Positions 25,258 to 36,076 of a stretch of DNA of 64,000 bases are shown here, one piece after another (positions within the stretch are counted from its first letter, which is position 1; the number at the start of each line of letters is the position of its first letter). This stretch comes from Sphingobacterium sp. SGR-19. Lineage in GTDB: Bacteria > Bacteroidota > Bacteroidia > Sphingobacteriales > Sphingobacteriaceae. Where the stretch lies: NCBI RefSeq assembly GCF_011043555.1, contig NZ_JAAKGS010000001.1, positions 1 to 64,000 on the forward strand, given 5' to 3'. The position numbers and the translations under genes are program-made. The notes beneath the pieces are model-generated. The model saw only the letters and a program-made list of their open reading frames with translations. It made no database searches and was not told where the DNA came from.

Positions 25258-26163
25258 GTGTTACGCATAGCATACCATCCGGCTTACATACATCCCTTAC
25301 GAACGGGACACCGTTTTCCTATGGTAAAATATGAGCTTATCCCGGCGCAGTTGCTTTACGAAGGAGCCGTGTCTGCAAGTAGCTTTTTCGAACCAAAACT
25401 TGTCGATATATCCGCGATCGTATTGGCTCACGATGAGCATTATGTCAGCCAGCTGATGGATTTATCATTGGATGCTAAAATGGTGCGTAGGATTGGGTTT
25501 CCGTTGTCACAATCTTTAGTAGACCGCGAACGGTATATTTTGGACGGAACGATCCAAGCCAGTTTATACGCTTTGGAGCATGGCGTGGCTTTTAACGTCG
25601 CTGGAGGAACGCATCATGCCGGCCGCGATTTTGGAGAAGGTTTCTGTTTGTTAAACGATCAGGCGGTGGCAGCCGCTTATCTGCTGGATCAGAAATTGGT
25701 AGCCAAGATATTGATCATCGATCTCGATGTGCATCAAGGCAACGGAACGGCTCATATTTTTGAGGGACATCCGAATGTATTTACCTTTTCTATGCATGGC
25801 GATAAAAATTTTCCTTTTATCAAGGAATGTTCGGATTTGGATATACCCCTGCCGGATGGCATGAACGATGAAGCCTATTTGTCCTTACTACAGGACAGCC
25901 TCGATAAAATATTTACAGTTTTTGCTCCTGATTTTGTGTTTTATCAAGCAGGAGTCGATATTTTAGCAACTGATAAACTGGGAAAGCTTAAATTGACGGC
26001 CGATGGATGCCAGCGTCGGGACGAATTGGTATTGCATAGATGTCGACAAAACGGACTTCCTGTGCAAATCAGTATGGGGGGAGGTTATTCCGAACATATA
26101 AAAGATATCGTGAATGCACATGTGAGTACCTATAAAACAGCCATTGATATTTTTGGCTTTTGA
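25258..26163 (+). CDS. Histone deacetylase-like amidohydrolase
   Basis: The 301-residue protein is of the arginase/deacetylase fold (acetoin utilisation/HDAC family). Active-site histidines H119 and H120 occur in GGTHHAGRDFGEGFCLLND. The zinc-binding DLDVHQGNGTA follows (D155, D157, H159), and a later GVD supplies the third ligand region. Bacterial relatives deacetylate proteins, polyamines or small molecules; the substrate is unknown. Translation appears to start with GTG. Confidence 0.88.
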   Translation: MLRIAYHPAYIHPLRTGHRFPMVKYELIPAQLLYEGAVSASSFFEPKLVDISAIVLAHDEHYVSQLMDLSLDAKMVRRIGFPLSQSLVDRERYILDGTIQASLYALEHGVAFNVAGGTHHAGRDFGEGFCLLNDQAVAAAYLLDQKLVAKILIIDLDVHQGNGTAHIFEGHPNVFTFSMHGDKNFPFIKECSDLDIPLPDGMNDEAYLSLLQDSLDKIFTVFAPDFVFYQAGVDILATDKLGKLKLTADGCQRRDELVLHRCRQNGLPVQISMGGGYSEHIKDIVNAHVSTYKTAIDIFGF

Positions 26164-26205
26164 TTAAGAATAACGAGTCACTAGTAACGAATAAAAACTA
26201 AATAA

Positions 26206-27261
26206 ATGTTCTTTCACCAAGACGCAACTTTTGAACAACTCGCCATACATCGTGTAGGGAACAAGGCGCAGGACGAGTTTTATGTACTATCCGACACGCC
26301 CGTTGATATCTCGCAGGACGAGGTGCTGCCGGATCTGTTGATGCAGTATTTTATGAAACCTTTTAGCAAGGCAAACGAGGTATATCGCTTTTATCATCCG
26401 AATGATGATTTGCAACTCAATGAGATCTATTATTTTGCAAAGCAATATTTTGATGGGAAGATGGCTTTCCATGATATGTCCCAGCAACTAGCGAAACATC
26501 TATATGAAGTTTCCGAACATCCGAAAATAAAAGCGGGAGAGGTATATGTCGTTGCACTTAAGAATGTGCAACTGGAAGGAGAAGAACATGACGCTATAGG
26601 CATCTTTAAATCCGAAAACAAGGAAGCTTATTTAAAAGTGTATCCAAACGCGGGCGGTTTTGACCTGGATTATGAACAGGAAGCCATCAATATCAATAAA
26701 TTGGATAAAGGTGTAGTCATCGTGAAGACAGAAGAAGAGGAGGGCTATAAGGTGTTGGTCGTCGACCAAACAAACCAATCTGAAGCCGTATACTGGAAAG
26801 ATGATTTTTTGAAGATCAAGGCGCGTAATGATAGTTTCCAACAGACGGGGAATTTACTGAAGGTCTATAAGAATTTCGTGAATGATAAATTAGATGAAGC
26901 ATTTGAACTGGAAAATGCAGACAAAATTGATCTCTTAAATCGTTCGATGAACTATTTTAAAACGAAGGAAACATTCGATCAGGGGGAATTTGAAGAAGAA
27001 GTGATCGGCAACCCGCAGGCAGCCTCGCTCTTCAAGGAATATCAAGAAAACTTCGCCGAAGAGTTCGATACGCCATTCCAACCAAACTTTGAAATCGCAT
27101 CCCCAGCGGTAAAGAAAATGGCGGCTTCTTACAAGTCTGTCCTTAAATTGGATAAAAACTTTCATATTTACGTGCATGGCAAACGAGACTATATTGAATC
27201 TGGTTTCGATGAGGAACGTGGTCTAAATTATTACAAACTATATTTTGAAACCGAAAGTTAA
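26206..27261 (+). CDS. Nucleoid-associated protein, NdpA family
   Basis: The 351-residue protein matches the 37-kDa nucleoid-associated protein family, with an opening FEQLAIHRVGNKAQDE and a central GIFKSENKEAYLKV region. Family members bind the nucleoid in E. coli and are widespread in Bacteroidota, where the role is poorly defined. The following DUF3810 gene overlaps its 3' end by 17 bp. Confidence 0.82.
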   Translation: MFFHQDATFEQLAIHRVGNKAQDEFYVLSDTPVDISQDEVLPDLLMQYFMKPFSKANEVYRFYHPNDDLQLNEIYYFAKQYFDGKMAFHDMSQQLAKHLYEVSEHPKIKAGEVYVVALKNVQLEGEEHDAIGIFKSENKEAYLKVYPNAGGFDLDYEQEAININKLDKGVVIVKTEEEEGYKVLVVDQTNQSEAVYWKDDFLKIKARNDSFQQTGNLLKVYKNFVNDKLDEAFELENADKIDLLNRSMNYFKTKETFDQGEFEEEVIGNPQAASLFKEYQENFAEEFDTPFQPNFEIASPAVKKMAASYKSVLKLDKNFHIYVHGKRDYIESGFDEERGLNYYKLYFETES

Positions 27262-28330
27262 TTTAAAAAGCGGAAGTAAACGCTATTTCATTGCGATAGC
27301 CGTGTGTCTTGTCGTGATGTTCGTTTTATCCTGGATAAAACAGTCGCCGGCATTTATCGAGCAATATTATAGTCGTCAGTTTTATCCCCTTTTTTCTCAT
27401 TTACCGAAGTTATTATTCGGTTGGTTACCGTTTAGTATCGGAGATGTTTTCTATGGATTCTTATCGGGCAGCTTTCTATGGATAGCGATATCGTCTGCGA
27501 TGGCACTAGTCAAACGTAAATGGGAAGCGGCACGGAAGCGATTGATGCAGTTTGTCCTGGTTCTGCTCGCTACGTATATTTACTTCTATGTGAGCTGGGG
27601 TCTCCATTATTATAGGGTACCTTTACAACAACAACTCGAACTACAGATCGATACCATCGTTCAAGAAGATTATATCGAAATACTAGATCGCTATATAGTA
27701 GAAATCAACCAGCTTCGGAAACAGCTGGATACCTCCATGATGGATAAGACGCATGCGCGACAAGAATTGCAACAGTTAATGGACGAAAGCGGTGATAGGT
27801 TGCCGATGCTATCCCGTACGCAGGTTAAAGCGAAACAGCCTTTATCAAGTAGGTTAGTTTCCTACTTTACAGTAACCGGATATTTTAACCCCTTTACGCA
27901 GGAAGTGCAGGTAAATGGTATCATGCCCAAAACCTCTTATCCGTTTACGGTGGTACATGAATTGGCGCATCAAATGGGGATAGGGTTTGAAGACGAATGC
28001 AATTTTATCGCTTTCCTGATGCTCCAAGACCATTCCAATGTGTGGTATCGTTATGCTGCTTATTATGAGACTGTGCAGTATTTACTTCGGCCGCTGTATT
28101 TTGAGGATAAAATGCTTTATGAATCGTATGTTGCCAAACTATCGGCGGATGTCCGCCGTGATTACGCAGAAGAACGTCTCTTTTGGCAACAATATGACGG
28201 TACATTTAATCGCTTGACGAACTTATTTTATGGAGGCTATTTGCGCCATAACAACCAACCCGAAGGTATGGCGCGTTATTCGCTGATGAGCCGTTTGGTT
28301 ATTGCCTGGGAGAAGCAGCGCTCCTCCTAG
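27245..28330 (+). CDS. DUF3810 family membrane protein with HExxH motif
   Basis: The 361-residue protein has three hydrophobic segments in the first 130 residues and then a soluble domain. It contains VVHELAHQMGIGFEDECNFIAF, an HExxH zinc-protease-like signature with a downstream glutamate, as in DUF3810 proteins of Bacteroidota. Protease activity is therefore plausible but unproven. The apparent start is TTG at 27245, overlapping the preceding gene by 17 bp. It ends 4 bp into the convergent MFS gene. Confidence 0.85.
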   Translation: MKPKVNLKSGSKRYFIAIAVCLVVMFVLSWIKQSPAFIEQYYSRQFYPLFSHLPKLLFGWLPFSIGDVFYGFLSGSFLWIAISSAMALVKRKWEAARKRLMQFVLVLLATYIYFYVSWGLHYYRVPLQQQLELQIDTIVQEDYIEILDRYIVEINQLRKQLDTSMMDKTHARQELQQLMDESGDRLPMLSRTQVKAKQPLSSRLVSYFTVTGYFNPFTQEVQVNGIMPKTSYPFTVVHELAHQMGIGFEDECNFIAFLMLQDHSNVWYRYAAYYETVQYLLRPLYFEDKMLYESYVAKLSADVRRDYAEERLFWQQYDGTFNRLTNLFYGGYLRHNNQPEGMARYSLMSRLVIAWEKQRSS

Positions 28331-29493
28331 AGATTCATTTTCGCTCTGACCACTTTTTTCCAGAAAATATACGCGAGTATAGCTCCCATACTAGCCATAC
28401 TTACACCCACCAGCGACGGATAGTTATACGCATATCCGAGTGTAATAGGGATAGCGCCGAGATAAGCCCCAAGCGTGTTCCCGATATTAAAGCTTGCCTG
28501 TCCGGCCGCCGCGGCGAATGTTTCCGCACCTTTGGCGTTGTTGATCAGCATCATCTGTAGCGGCGAACCGATAGAAAAGGATATCATCCCCGTAATGAAT
28601 GCCATGGGATAGGCCAAATAGGTGACGTGTGCAATGAAAAACACAACCAATAAACACGTTGCCATCGCTATAAAACCGATAATAACCGCTTTCGAGGGTG
28701 TTATGCTGTCGGCAAGTTTACCACCGATAATATTCCCGAAAAACATACCCAATCCGACTAATATCATGATGACTGGCACGCGGTTTTCAGGAAGATTGGA
28801 GACGTCCGTCACTAGCGGGGCAATATAGGATATCCATGCAAAGAGACCACCCGTTCCGATAGCAATAACAGCCACCATTAACCAAGCATCCCAACGGGCG
28901 AAATAACTGATTTGCTTCCATACATTGTTTGTCTTGCTAGCTTCCATTCTCGGCATCCAAAAATAAATGGCTAGAAAAGTAATAAGGCCCAATAAACTGA
29001 TGACGCCGTAGGTGATCCGCCAGGAATAATGATGACCGATATAAGTTCCCAGCGGTACACCTGCTAAGTTTGCAATGGTCATTCCGGTAAACATGATAGA
29101 GATCGCCTGTGCCTCTTTGCCGGGTTTAGCCAGTCGCGCAGCTACCACCGAACCAACACCAAAAAAAGCACCGTGCGGAAAGCCGGATATAAAGCGTGAA
29201 GTTAGTAGCAAAACCTTGTTAGGTGCGATGGCGAAAATACCATTGAATACGAAAAAGAGGAGCATCAGAAAAAGCAATATATTTCGCGGCGAATATTTTC
29301 CGCTGAATGCAACCAGGGTAGGTGCACCTACCACAACGCCCAATGCATAAAGTGCAATTAAGTTACTGGCTTCGGGAATGTCAATTTTCAAATCTTTGGC
29401 GATGTCTGGCAGGATGCCCATCATGGTAAACTCTGTCATCCCGATAGCTAATCCGCCAAATGCTAACGCGATAAGTGCTTTGTTCATTTGCAT
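28327..29493 (-). CDS. MFS transporter, AraJ/sugar-efflux type
   Basis: The 388-residue transporter has 12 predicted helices. The N-terminal segment ALAFGGLAIGMTEFTMMGILPDIA and the segment SGFPHGAFFGVGSVVAARL place it in the AraJ/YdhP drug or arabinose efflux group of the major facilitator superfamily. The substrate is unknown. The start could be the first or the third codon (MQMNKAL). A repeat element lies directly upstream. Confidence 0.88.
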   Translation of the reverse strand: MQMNKALIALAFGGLAIGMTEFTMMGILPDIAKDLKIDIPEASNLIALYALGVVVGAPTLVAFSGKYSPRNILLFLMLLFFVFNGIFAIAPNKVLLLTSRFISGFPHGAFFGVGSVVAARLAKPGKEAQAISIMFTGMTIANLAGVPLGTYIGHHYSWRITYGVISLLGLITFLAIYFWMPRMEASKTNNVWKQISYFARWDAWLMVAVIAIGTGGLFAWISYIAPLVTDVSNLPENRVPVIMILVGLGMFFGNIIGGKLADSITPSKAVIIGFIAMATCLLVVFFIAHVTYLAYPMAFITGMISFSIGSPLQMMLINNAKGAETFAAAAGQASFNIGNTLGAYLGAIPITLGYAYNYPSLVGVSMASMGAILAYIFWKKVVRAKMNL

Positions 29494-29526
29494 GTGTTGA
29501 ATAGAGGGAGCAAAGGTAAATATTCT

Positions 29527-29665
29527 TCTTCTTTTTTTTCCTCAAAAAAAGAAGCAAAAAAAATCGTCGCTTCGAATGTTTTACATTTGGGGTAGTACTA
29601 AGGATGAGTTTGTACAGTTGTAAAACATTCGTAGGCGACATTGACGTGTTAAGGAGGGGCTGTGC
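29527..29665 (+). repeat. Palindromic repeat element, copy 3
   Basis: This has the same architecture as 9828-9960. It opens with a CTTCTTTTTTT/AAAAAAAGAAG hairpin, followed by a 74-bp palindromic unit at 29566-29639 with the same arm (GTCGCTTCGAATGTTTTACA) and nearly the same loop. A tail with AAGGAGGGGCTGTGCAATC follows. A diverged tail-like motif, AAGGTGGGGATGGTGCA, follows at about 29694-29710. The rest of 29666-29799 holds no other recognisable feature. Confidence 0.75.
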
Positions 29666-29799
29666 AATCTCTGGATACGATAATTAGTGTTAAGGTGGGG
29701 ATGGTGCATGGTGTGGATTGATACTGAGCGTTCTTATTTAAGGCTTTTTATTTCTAATTTTACGTATAATAATATAGTTGTTGACTAAAATAAAGAGTT

Positions 29800-30921
29800 A
29801 TGCAGTACAGATATTTGGTTTTACAGTTCATTGGTATGGGCGTTTTTGCTTTTTTTCTTTCTTGTGAATCTGGGGATAAGCGAAAAGAGGAAAACGCGGA
29901 AGATATTGTTAAAGTAGCACAATTAACCCTAAACGAGGAAACTGCAAAACGAATTTTTGAATTGCCTACGCACTGTTTAACGATCGAATATCCAAATAAA
30001 CTAGGTCAGGTATTGGGAAGCGATGCGGACCTAAAATCTCCTAAGGCGTTGCGTCCTATCTTTTACGGGTGCTTTGATTGGCATTCGTCTGTCCACGGGT
30101 ATTGGTCTATTGTCCGGTTACTAAAGCAGTATCCGGAACTTGATTCGGACGGAAAGATTCGCCAATTGTTGAAAAGCCATATTACAAAAGAAAACTTGGC
30201 GGTGGAACTCGCTTTCTTCCAGGACGAGAATAACCTGAGCTTTGAGCGTACTTATGGTTGGGCATGGTTGTTTAAACTGCAGCAGGAACTAATATCGTGG
30301 CGGAATGCAGATGCGCAGGAATGGGCAAAGACGCTGCAGCCGCTGGTCGATCTGTTGTCGGAACGCACACAGCAATATTTATGTAAATTGGTATATCCTA
30401 TCCGTACCGGACAGCATGATAATACGGCTTTTAGCCTTACGCTGATGTATGAGTACGCGGAAGCAACGGGTGATATGGCGTTGCTCAACGCGATAAAAAC
30501 CAATAGTATACGTTTTTTTGAACAAGATAAAAATTGTAACCTCGCTTACGAACCCAGTGGTTATGATTTTCTTTCGCCTTGCTTGGAGGAGGCTTATCTT
30601 ATGAGCAAGGTGATGCCGAAAGATGAATACCAAAACTGGCTTGTGAATTTTATGCCGGTGTTATTTGAGGCGGAAATCGAAACCCTTGAACCCGCTATTG
30701 TAAGCGATCGTACAGATGGTAAACTGGTCCATTTGGATGGTTTGAATTTTAGCCGGGCAAACTGTTTGTATGGTATAGCCCGTGTATTACCGGAATTACA
30801 GCATACCCTGGTGCCGCTCGCCAATACACATATTGAATTCTCTTTAAAGAATATTTCGGATGATGATTATATGGGAAGCCATTGGCTGGGTTCGTTTGCG
30901 TTGTTGGCGTTGTCTAATTAG
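29800..30921 (+). CDS. DUF2891 family lipoprotein
   Basis: The 373-residue protein has a lipoprotein signal (VFAFFLSCES, lipobox LSC), so it should be membrane-anchored outside the cytoplasm. The body matches DUF2891: THCLTIEYPNKLGQVLG, RPIFYGCFDWHSSVHGYW and YGWAWLFKL, which suggest an alpha-alpha toroid like glycan-active enzymes. No activity is established for the family. It stands alone between a repeat element and a degenerate region. Confidence 0.85.
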   Translation: MQYRYLVLQFIGMGVFAFFLSCESGDKRKEENAEDIVKVAQLTLNEETAKRIFELPTHCLTIEYPNKLGQVLGSDADLKSPKALRPIFYGCFDWHSSVHGYWSIVRLLKQYPELDSDGKIRQLLKSHITKENLAVELAFFQDENNLSFERTYGWAWLFKLQQELISWRNADAQEWAKTLQPLVDLLSERTQQYLCKLVYPIRTGQHDNTAFSLTLMYEYAEATGDMALLNAIKTNSIRFFEQDKNCNLAYEPSGYDFLSPCLEEAYLMSKVMPKDEYQNWLVNFMPVLFEAEIETLEPAIVSDRTDGKLVHLDGLNFSRANCLYGIARVLPELQHTLVPLANTHIEFSLKNISDDDYMGSHWLGSFALLALSN

Positions 30922-31008
30922 AGAGATTAAAAACCACTAACTCATTGTCTTGTTTAAAACAGCGCATTTCATTCATATTATCTAATTAGATTCCAATAGA
31001 CATTTATG

Positions 31009-31049
31009 CTAAAAATATTAGTTTTATTGGGTTCGGTTTTATAACTTTG
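31009..31049 (+). promoter_or_regulatory. CTAAAAATATTAG dyad and -7 box before the yhcG pseudogene
   Basis: The imperfect dyad CTAA-AAATA-TTAG lies at 31009-31021, and a TAACTTTG -7 box lies at 31042-31049. The same 13-mer occurs in the promoter of the imuA operon at 44447-44459. No clear -33 element is seen here. Confidence 0.4.
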
Positions 31050-31084
31050 AATTGAAAAAGATTCGAAAAATAAAACCGATTAAC

Positions 31085-31699
31085 ATGATTATAAATCAAT
31101 CTATTATTAAGGATATCAAGAGTATCATTGTCCAGTCAAAAGATAAGGCAATCCGTGCCGTTGACCATCAACGTACGTTGATGTATTGGCATATTGGTAA
31201 ACGTATTTTCGAAGAAGAGCAGGAAGGCAAAAATCGGGCAGACTATGGGAAGTACCTTACAGAATACATTGCAGATGAATTAGAACCGGAGTATGGTAGT
31301 GGCTTTTCTAAGCGTCAAATCGAACTTTCTCGTCAGTTTTATCGTACGTTTCCAATTGCGAATACACTGTATTCGCAATTAAGTTGGAGTCAATATAAAC
31401 TCCTGCTCAGATTAGAAATCGATCAACAACGAGATTTTTATATTGCAGAAACTATCAAGAACAACTGGACGGTCCGGCAATTGGAGCGACAGATCTACAG
31501 TAACCTCTACGAGCGTCTTTAAGTAAGTAATGACAGAGAAAGTGTCCTGTCGGTAGCTAAAAACGAGAAGCTTCCATCTGATGCTAAAGAGATTATTAAA
31601 GACCCGAAGTATTTGGAGTTTTTAGGGTTAAATTTACCCACTGAAGAGCAGCTGTTGGTTGAGGTAAATAAAGAATTGAAAAGTTTTGAGGAAAAATAA
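31085..31699 (+). pseudogene. YhcG-type PDDEXK nuclease pseudogene
   Basis: The frame encodes the N-terminal DUF1016 domain of YhcG-like nucleases (MYWHIGKRIFEEEQEG, SKRQIELSRQFYRTFP, LSWSQYKLLLRLE, WTVRQLERQIYSNLYERL) and then meets a TAA at 31520-31522. Beyond it, the same frame continues with the family's next segment (NDRESVLSVAKNEKLPSDAK and IIKDPKYLEFLGLN) and then jumps to the family C terminus, LPTEEQLLVEVNKEL, ending at 31699. So there is one nonsense codon and an in-frame deletion of nearly the whole catalytic PDDEXK domain. A TTG start at 31052 is also possible; ATG 31085 fits the promoter better. Confidence 0.8.
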
Positions 31700-31756
31700 T
31701 AGTCATATGGCCAATTTTAGACTAATAGGAAACCGCAAAATATTTGTGGACATTAC

Positions 31757-32190
31757 TCAAAAACTATTACTCATCTGGAACATCGGCAGATACATCGCTA
31801 TCAAGATCAGACCTACCACCAACCCTAAGAAAATGATGATAAGTGGTTCCAGAACCGTGGAAATCGTTGAGGTTTTGTATTCCACCTCTTCGGTGAGCTG
31901 GTTGGCAATCTTTTCGAAGAAAAACTCGAGGCGATTTACCTCTTCGCCTACGCGGATTAGCTGGATGATCTTTGGTGGATAGAAATCGAAGCTCGAGAGG
32001 CTCTCGTGGAGTGATTGCCCCGTACAATGGCTTGTTCGGTTTGCTGCATGGATTGCTGGATAGGGTAGAAGTCCGTCATCTGTTCCACCAACTGTATATA
32101 CTGTTGAATTGCAACAGAGGAGAAGGAGAAATAGTGATTGTTCCTCTGGGTATATCGTAGTTGTTTACGACCAAGCAGAGGGACACCCTC
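31757..32190 (-). pseudogene. PilC/GspF-like (type II secretion F) remnant, frameshifted
   Basis: Reading the minus strand toward 31757 gives, in one frame, HESLSSFDFYPPKIIQLIR, then VGEEVNRLEFFFEKIANQL, TEEVEYKTSTISTVLEP, and a final membrane helix IIIFLGLVVGLILIAMYLP before TGA. This is the C-terminal end of a PilC/GspF inner-membrane platform protein. Upstream, LVEQMTDFYPIQQSMQQTEQAIVRG continues the protein in another frame, so there is a one-base frameshift near 32010. Further shifted pieces (VPLLGRKQ and QSLFLLLL-like) extend to about 32190. The N-terminal half is missing and no intact secretion gene is nearby. Confidence 0.75.
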
Positions 32191-32206
32191 CCGATTATAA
32201 GGAGGG
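32186..32206. repeat. Small hairpin CCCTCC/GGAGGG
   Basis: A 6-bp GC-rich stem encloses a 9-nt loop in non-coding sequence between the PilC remnant and the phased array. It is not followed by a T-run. Confidence 0.35.
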
Positions 32207-32290
32207 GAAGCGAGTTCCCGAAAAAAAAAACCACCTAGATTACCAAAATCTTAACCAATCAAGTAAAAGAGGGGGGCGCTGCCTTGCCTT

Positions 32291-32501
32291 CGGCAATCGT
32301 TCGAGAAGTTGTCGACGTTTCTTCGAAATATCCTCGGGATTTGTTCGACACTGGTTCGGGTGCTGTTCGGGAAGTGTTCGACTGCTATTCGGGTGGCAGC
32401 CGAAGAACAACCGAAGCTCACCCGAAGCAATACCGAAGTTGTCCCGAACCAGTCCCGAAGCGGACTCGAAGCGCTCCCGAAGGACACCCGAACAGCACCC
32501 G
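32291..32501. repeat. 11-bp-phased CG array 2, perfect 20 of 20
   Basis: A CG dinucleotide starts at 32291 and at every 11th base after it up to 32500, with no miss in 20 positions. The first ten units are of TTCG type (for example GTTCGGGTG). The last ten are of CCGAA type (for example ACCCGAAGC), so the array is symmetric about 32396. The other bases of each unit vary, so it is not an ordinary tandem repeat. Several long frames in this stretch are by-products of the periodicity. Confidence 0.85.
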
Positions 32502-32555
32502 AAGAAACAGGCGGCGTTTTTGCCGTTTTTTTGACGTGCTTAAAACGGGGATCAA

Positions 32556-32707
32556 GTATAGATGCAGTAAGGATGTAGTACCTTTTACGCAACGTTTGCG
32601 TAAAATGGCTGATGTACCGTTAGTGTACGGAGAGTGTACCGAAAAGGTACTAGAAAGGTACTGGAGAGCTACTAAACACATGTACCTCTGGCGTAGATCA
32701 GCGGTAC
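32556..32707. repeat. 11-bp-phased GTA(C) array
   Basis: GTA trinucleotides start at 32556, 32567, 32578 and 32600. GTAC starts at 32614, 32625, 32636, 32647 and 32658, with CTAC at 32669. After a 2-bp slip, GTA occurs again at 32682, 32693 and 32704. Steps are 11 or 22 bp within each run. A 9-bp inverted repeat TTTACGCAA/TTGCGTAAA (about 32585-32605) lies inside. It directly follows CG array 2. Confidence 0.65.
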
Positions 32708-32740
32708 TGTAAAAGTAGGAGAGTGGTAGGGGTAGAGGCA

Positions 32741-33340
32741 ATGAAGAACAAATCAATGTCTTTTGTGTTGGCATTGATTTGTTTCATGTTGTTTAATCTA
32801 TCAGGAGCCTGGGCGCAGTCCACGGAAACGCGGACTGCCGAAGGGCAAACCGAAACCGGTCCTGCGATCATGGGACAAAAACTGCCTGAAAAGTTCTGAA
32901 CCATGGAGCACCTCTTTTATGCCAACTGGGATACTGTAAAAGGGACGCTCGAACAATATAGAGATAAGCTACTGGTACTCGATTTCTGGGCTACGTGGTG
33001 CGGACCATGTCTGGTCGGCATAAACAACCTGAACAATTGGAGTAAGGATTTTCCAGAGATCACTTTTTTATTAGTCAGTGCAAAAAGACAAATATACCGA
33101 GAAATTTCATTTGTTGAGTTTAGCGAACTAGACTGCGTTACATTGTTTCATGAGGAAAAAACAGCAAGACGCTTTGCTGTTATTACAAATGGATTAGCAA
33201 GCTTTAAGTTTTCATGGCAAAGTGATACAATAGATCCAATTGTGAAAGGTTATGCTAATAGTTTTTACTGTTTAGGTATTGATCAGATGTTTTCAATTAT
33301 TAATTTAGTGAAGAAGCTTTCAGGTCAGTTGTTAAACTAG
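32741..33340 (+). pseudogene. Secreted thioredoxin-like gene interrupted by in-frame TGA
   Basis: An ATG at 32741 opens a signal peptide (MKNKSMSFVLALICFMLFNL, cleavage near AWAQ), and the frame runs 52 codons to TGA at 32897-32899. The same frame continues to 33340 with LLVLDFWATWCGPC, the CxxC active site of TlpA/thioredoxin-like proteins. The stop replaces what is probably a Trp codon (EKF-stop-TME), a single TGG-to-TGA change. The C-terminal third does not follow the usual thioredoxin pattern. An ATG at 32903 could still give a cytoplasmic 145-residue fragment. Confidence 0.65.
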
Positions 33341-33403
33341 ATTATTTTTTATATGATATTAGATTTATTAAGGGAGGGATTTGGGGCAGCTTTTTTCAAG
33401 AAA

Positions 33404-33616
33404 TCATTTCAGAATCTCCATTGGTGACGGTCGAGTGTATGGAGGGAGAGATTGTGTATATTGAAGCACCTTAATATAGAATGAAGTGTGGCACGTTCCT
33501 CCTATCCGATTATTGCGCATATGTTTTTCTGGCTTGTAATCCCTGATGAGCGCATCGAGCACAAGGAACACCTGTTTTTTGTTATCTTCAGATAGCTGAA
33601 TTTGAAAAATAGACAT
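33404..33616 (-). pseudogene. Possible C-terminal remnant of an XRE-type regulator
   Basis: The frame reads FQIQLSEDNKKQVFLVLDAL followed by IRDYK. This resembles the C-terminal tail of short helix-turn-helix regulators common in Bacteroidota, but no HTH domain is found upstream. The surrounding 33341-33771 holds no other gene that I can support. This is a weak call based on one motif. Confidence 0.25.
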
Positions 33617-33765
33617 CCGGAGTTGTAGGAGGAGCTTCTATCAAAGAAGCAGAAACACACTTCCATTTTTGCGTTCAAATGCTTACCTTTAGGCGAATTT
33701 TTAGGATAAACGTAAACACAATGGCGTTGATCCTTATTCATCGAACATTAAGAATATTTCAATAG

Positions 33766-35988
<2,223 letters not shown>

Positions 35989-36011
35989 TATGCTATATTA
36001 AATATGATAAT

Positions 36012-36044
36012 AAAAAAGCCGGTTCTCATATAGACCGGCTTTTT
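36012..36044. terminator. Bidirectional terminator between icd and the barrel gene
   Basis: The stem AGCCGGT/ACCGGCT (36017-36023 and 36034-36040) is flanked by an A-run and a T-run. It can serve both convergent genes. Confidence 0.85.
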
Positions 36045-36076
36045 CAATGGTGTTATTGTGGTATTAATGATTTGTA

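Noticed and set aside
31767..32027. Minus-strand 86-codon frame
   Set aside because: It is an out-of-frame reading of the PilC/GspF remnant, whose true frame matches the family.
32109..32712. Several overlapping open frames of 89-142 codons on both strands
   Set aside because: They run through the phased arrays, their composition (Arg, Ser, Glu, Pro rich) follows from the 11-bp period, and no domain or start context supports them.
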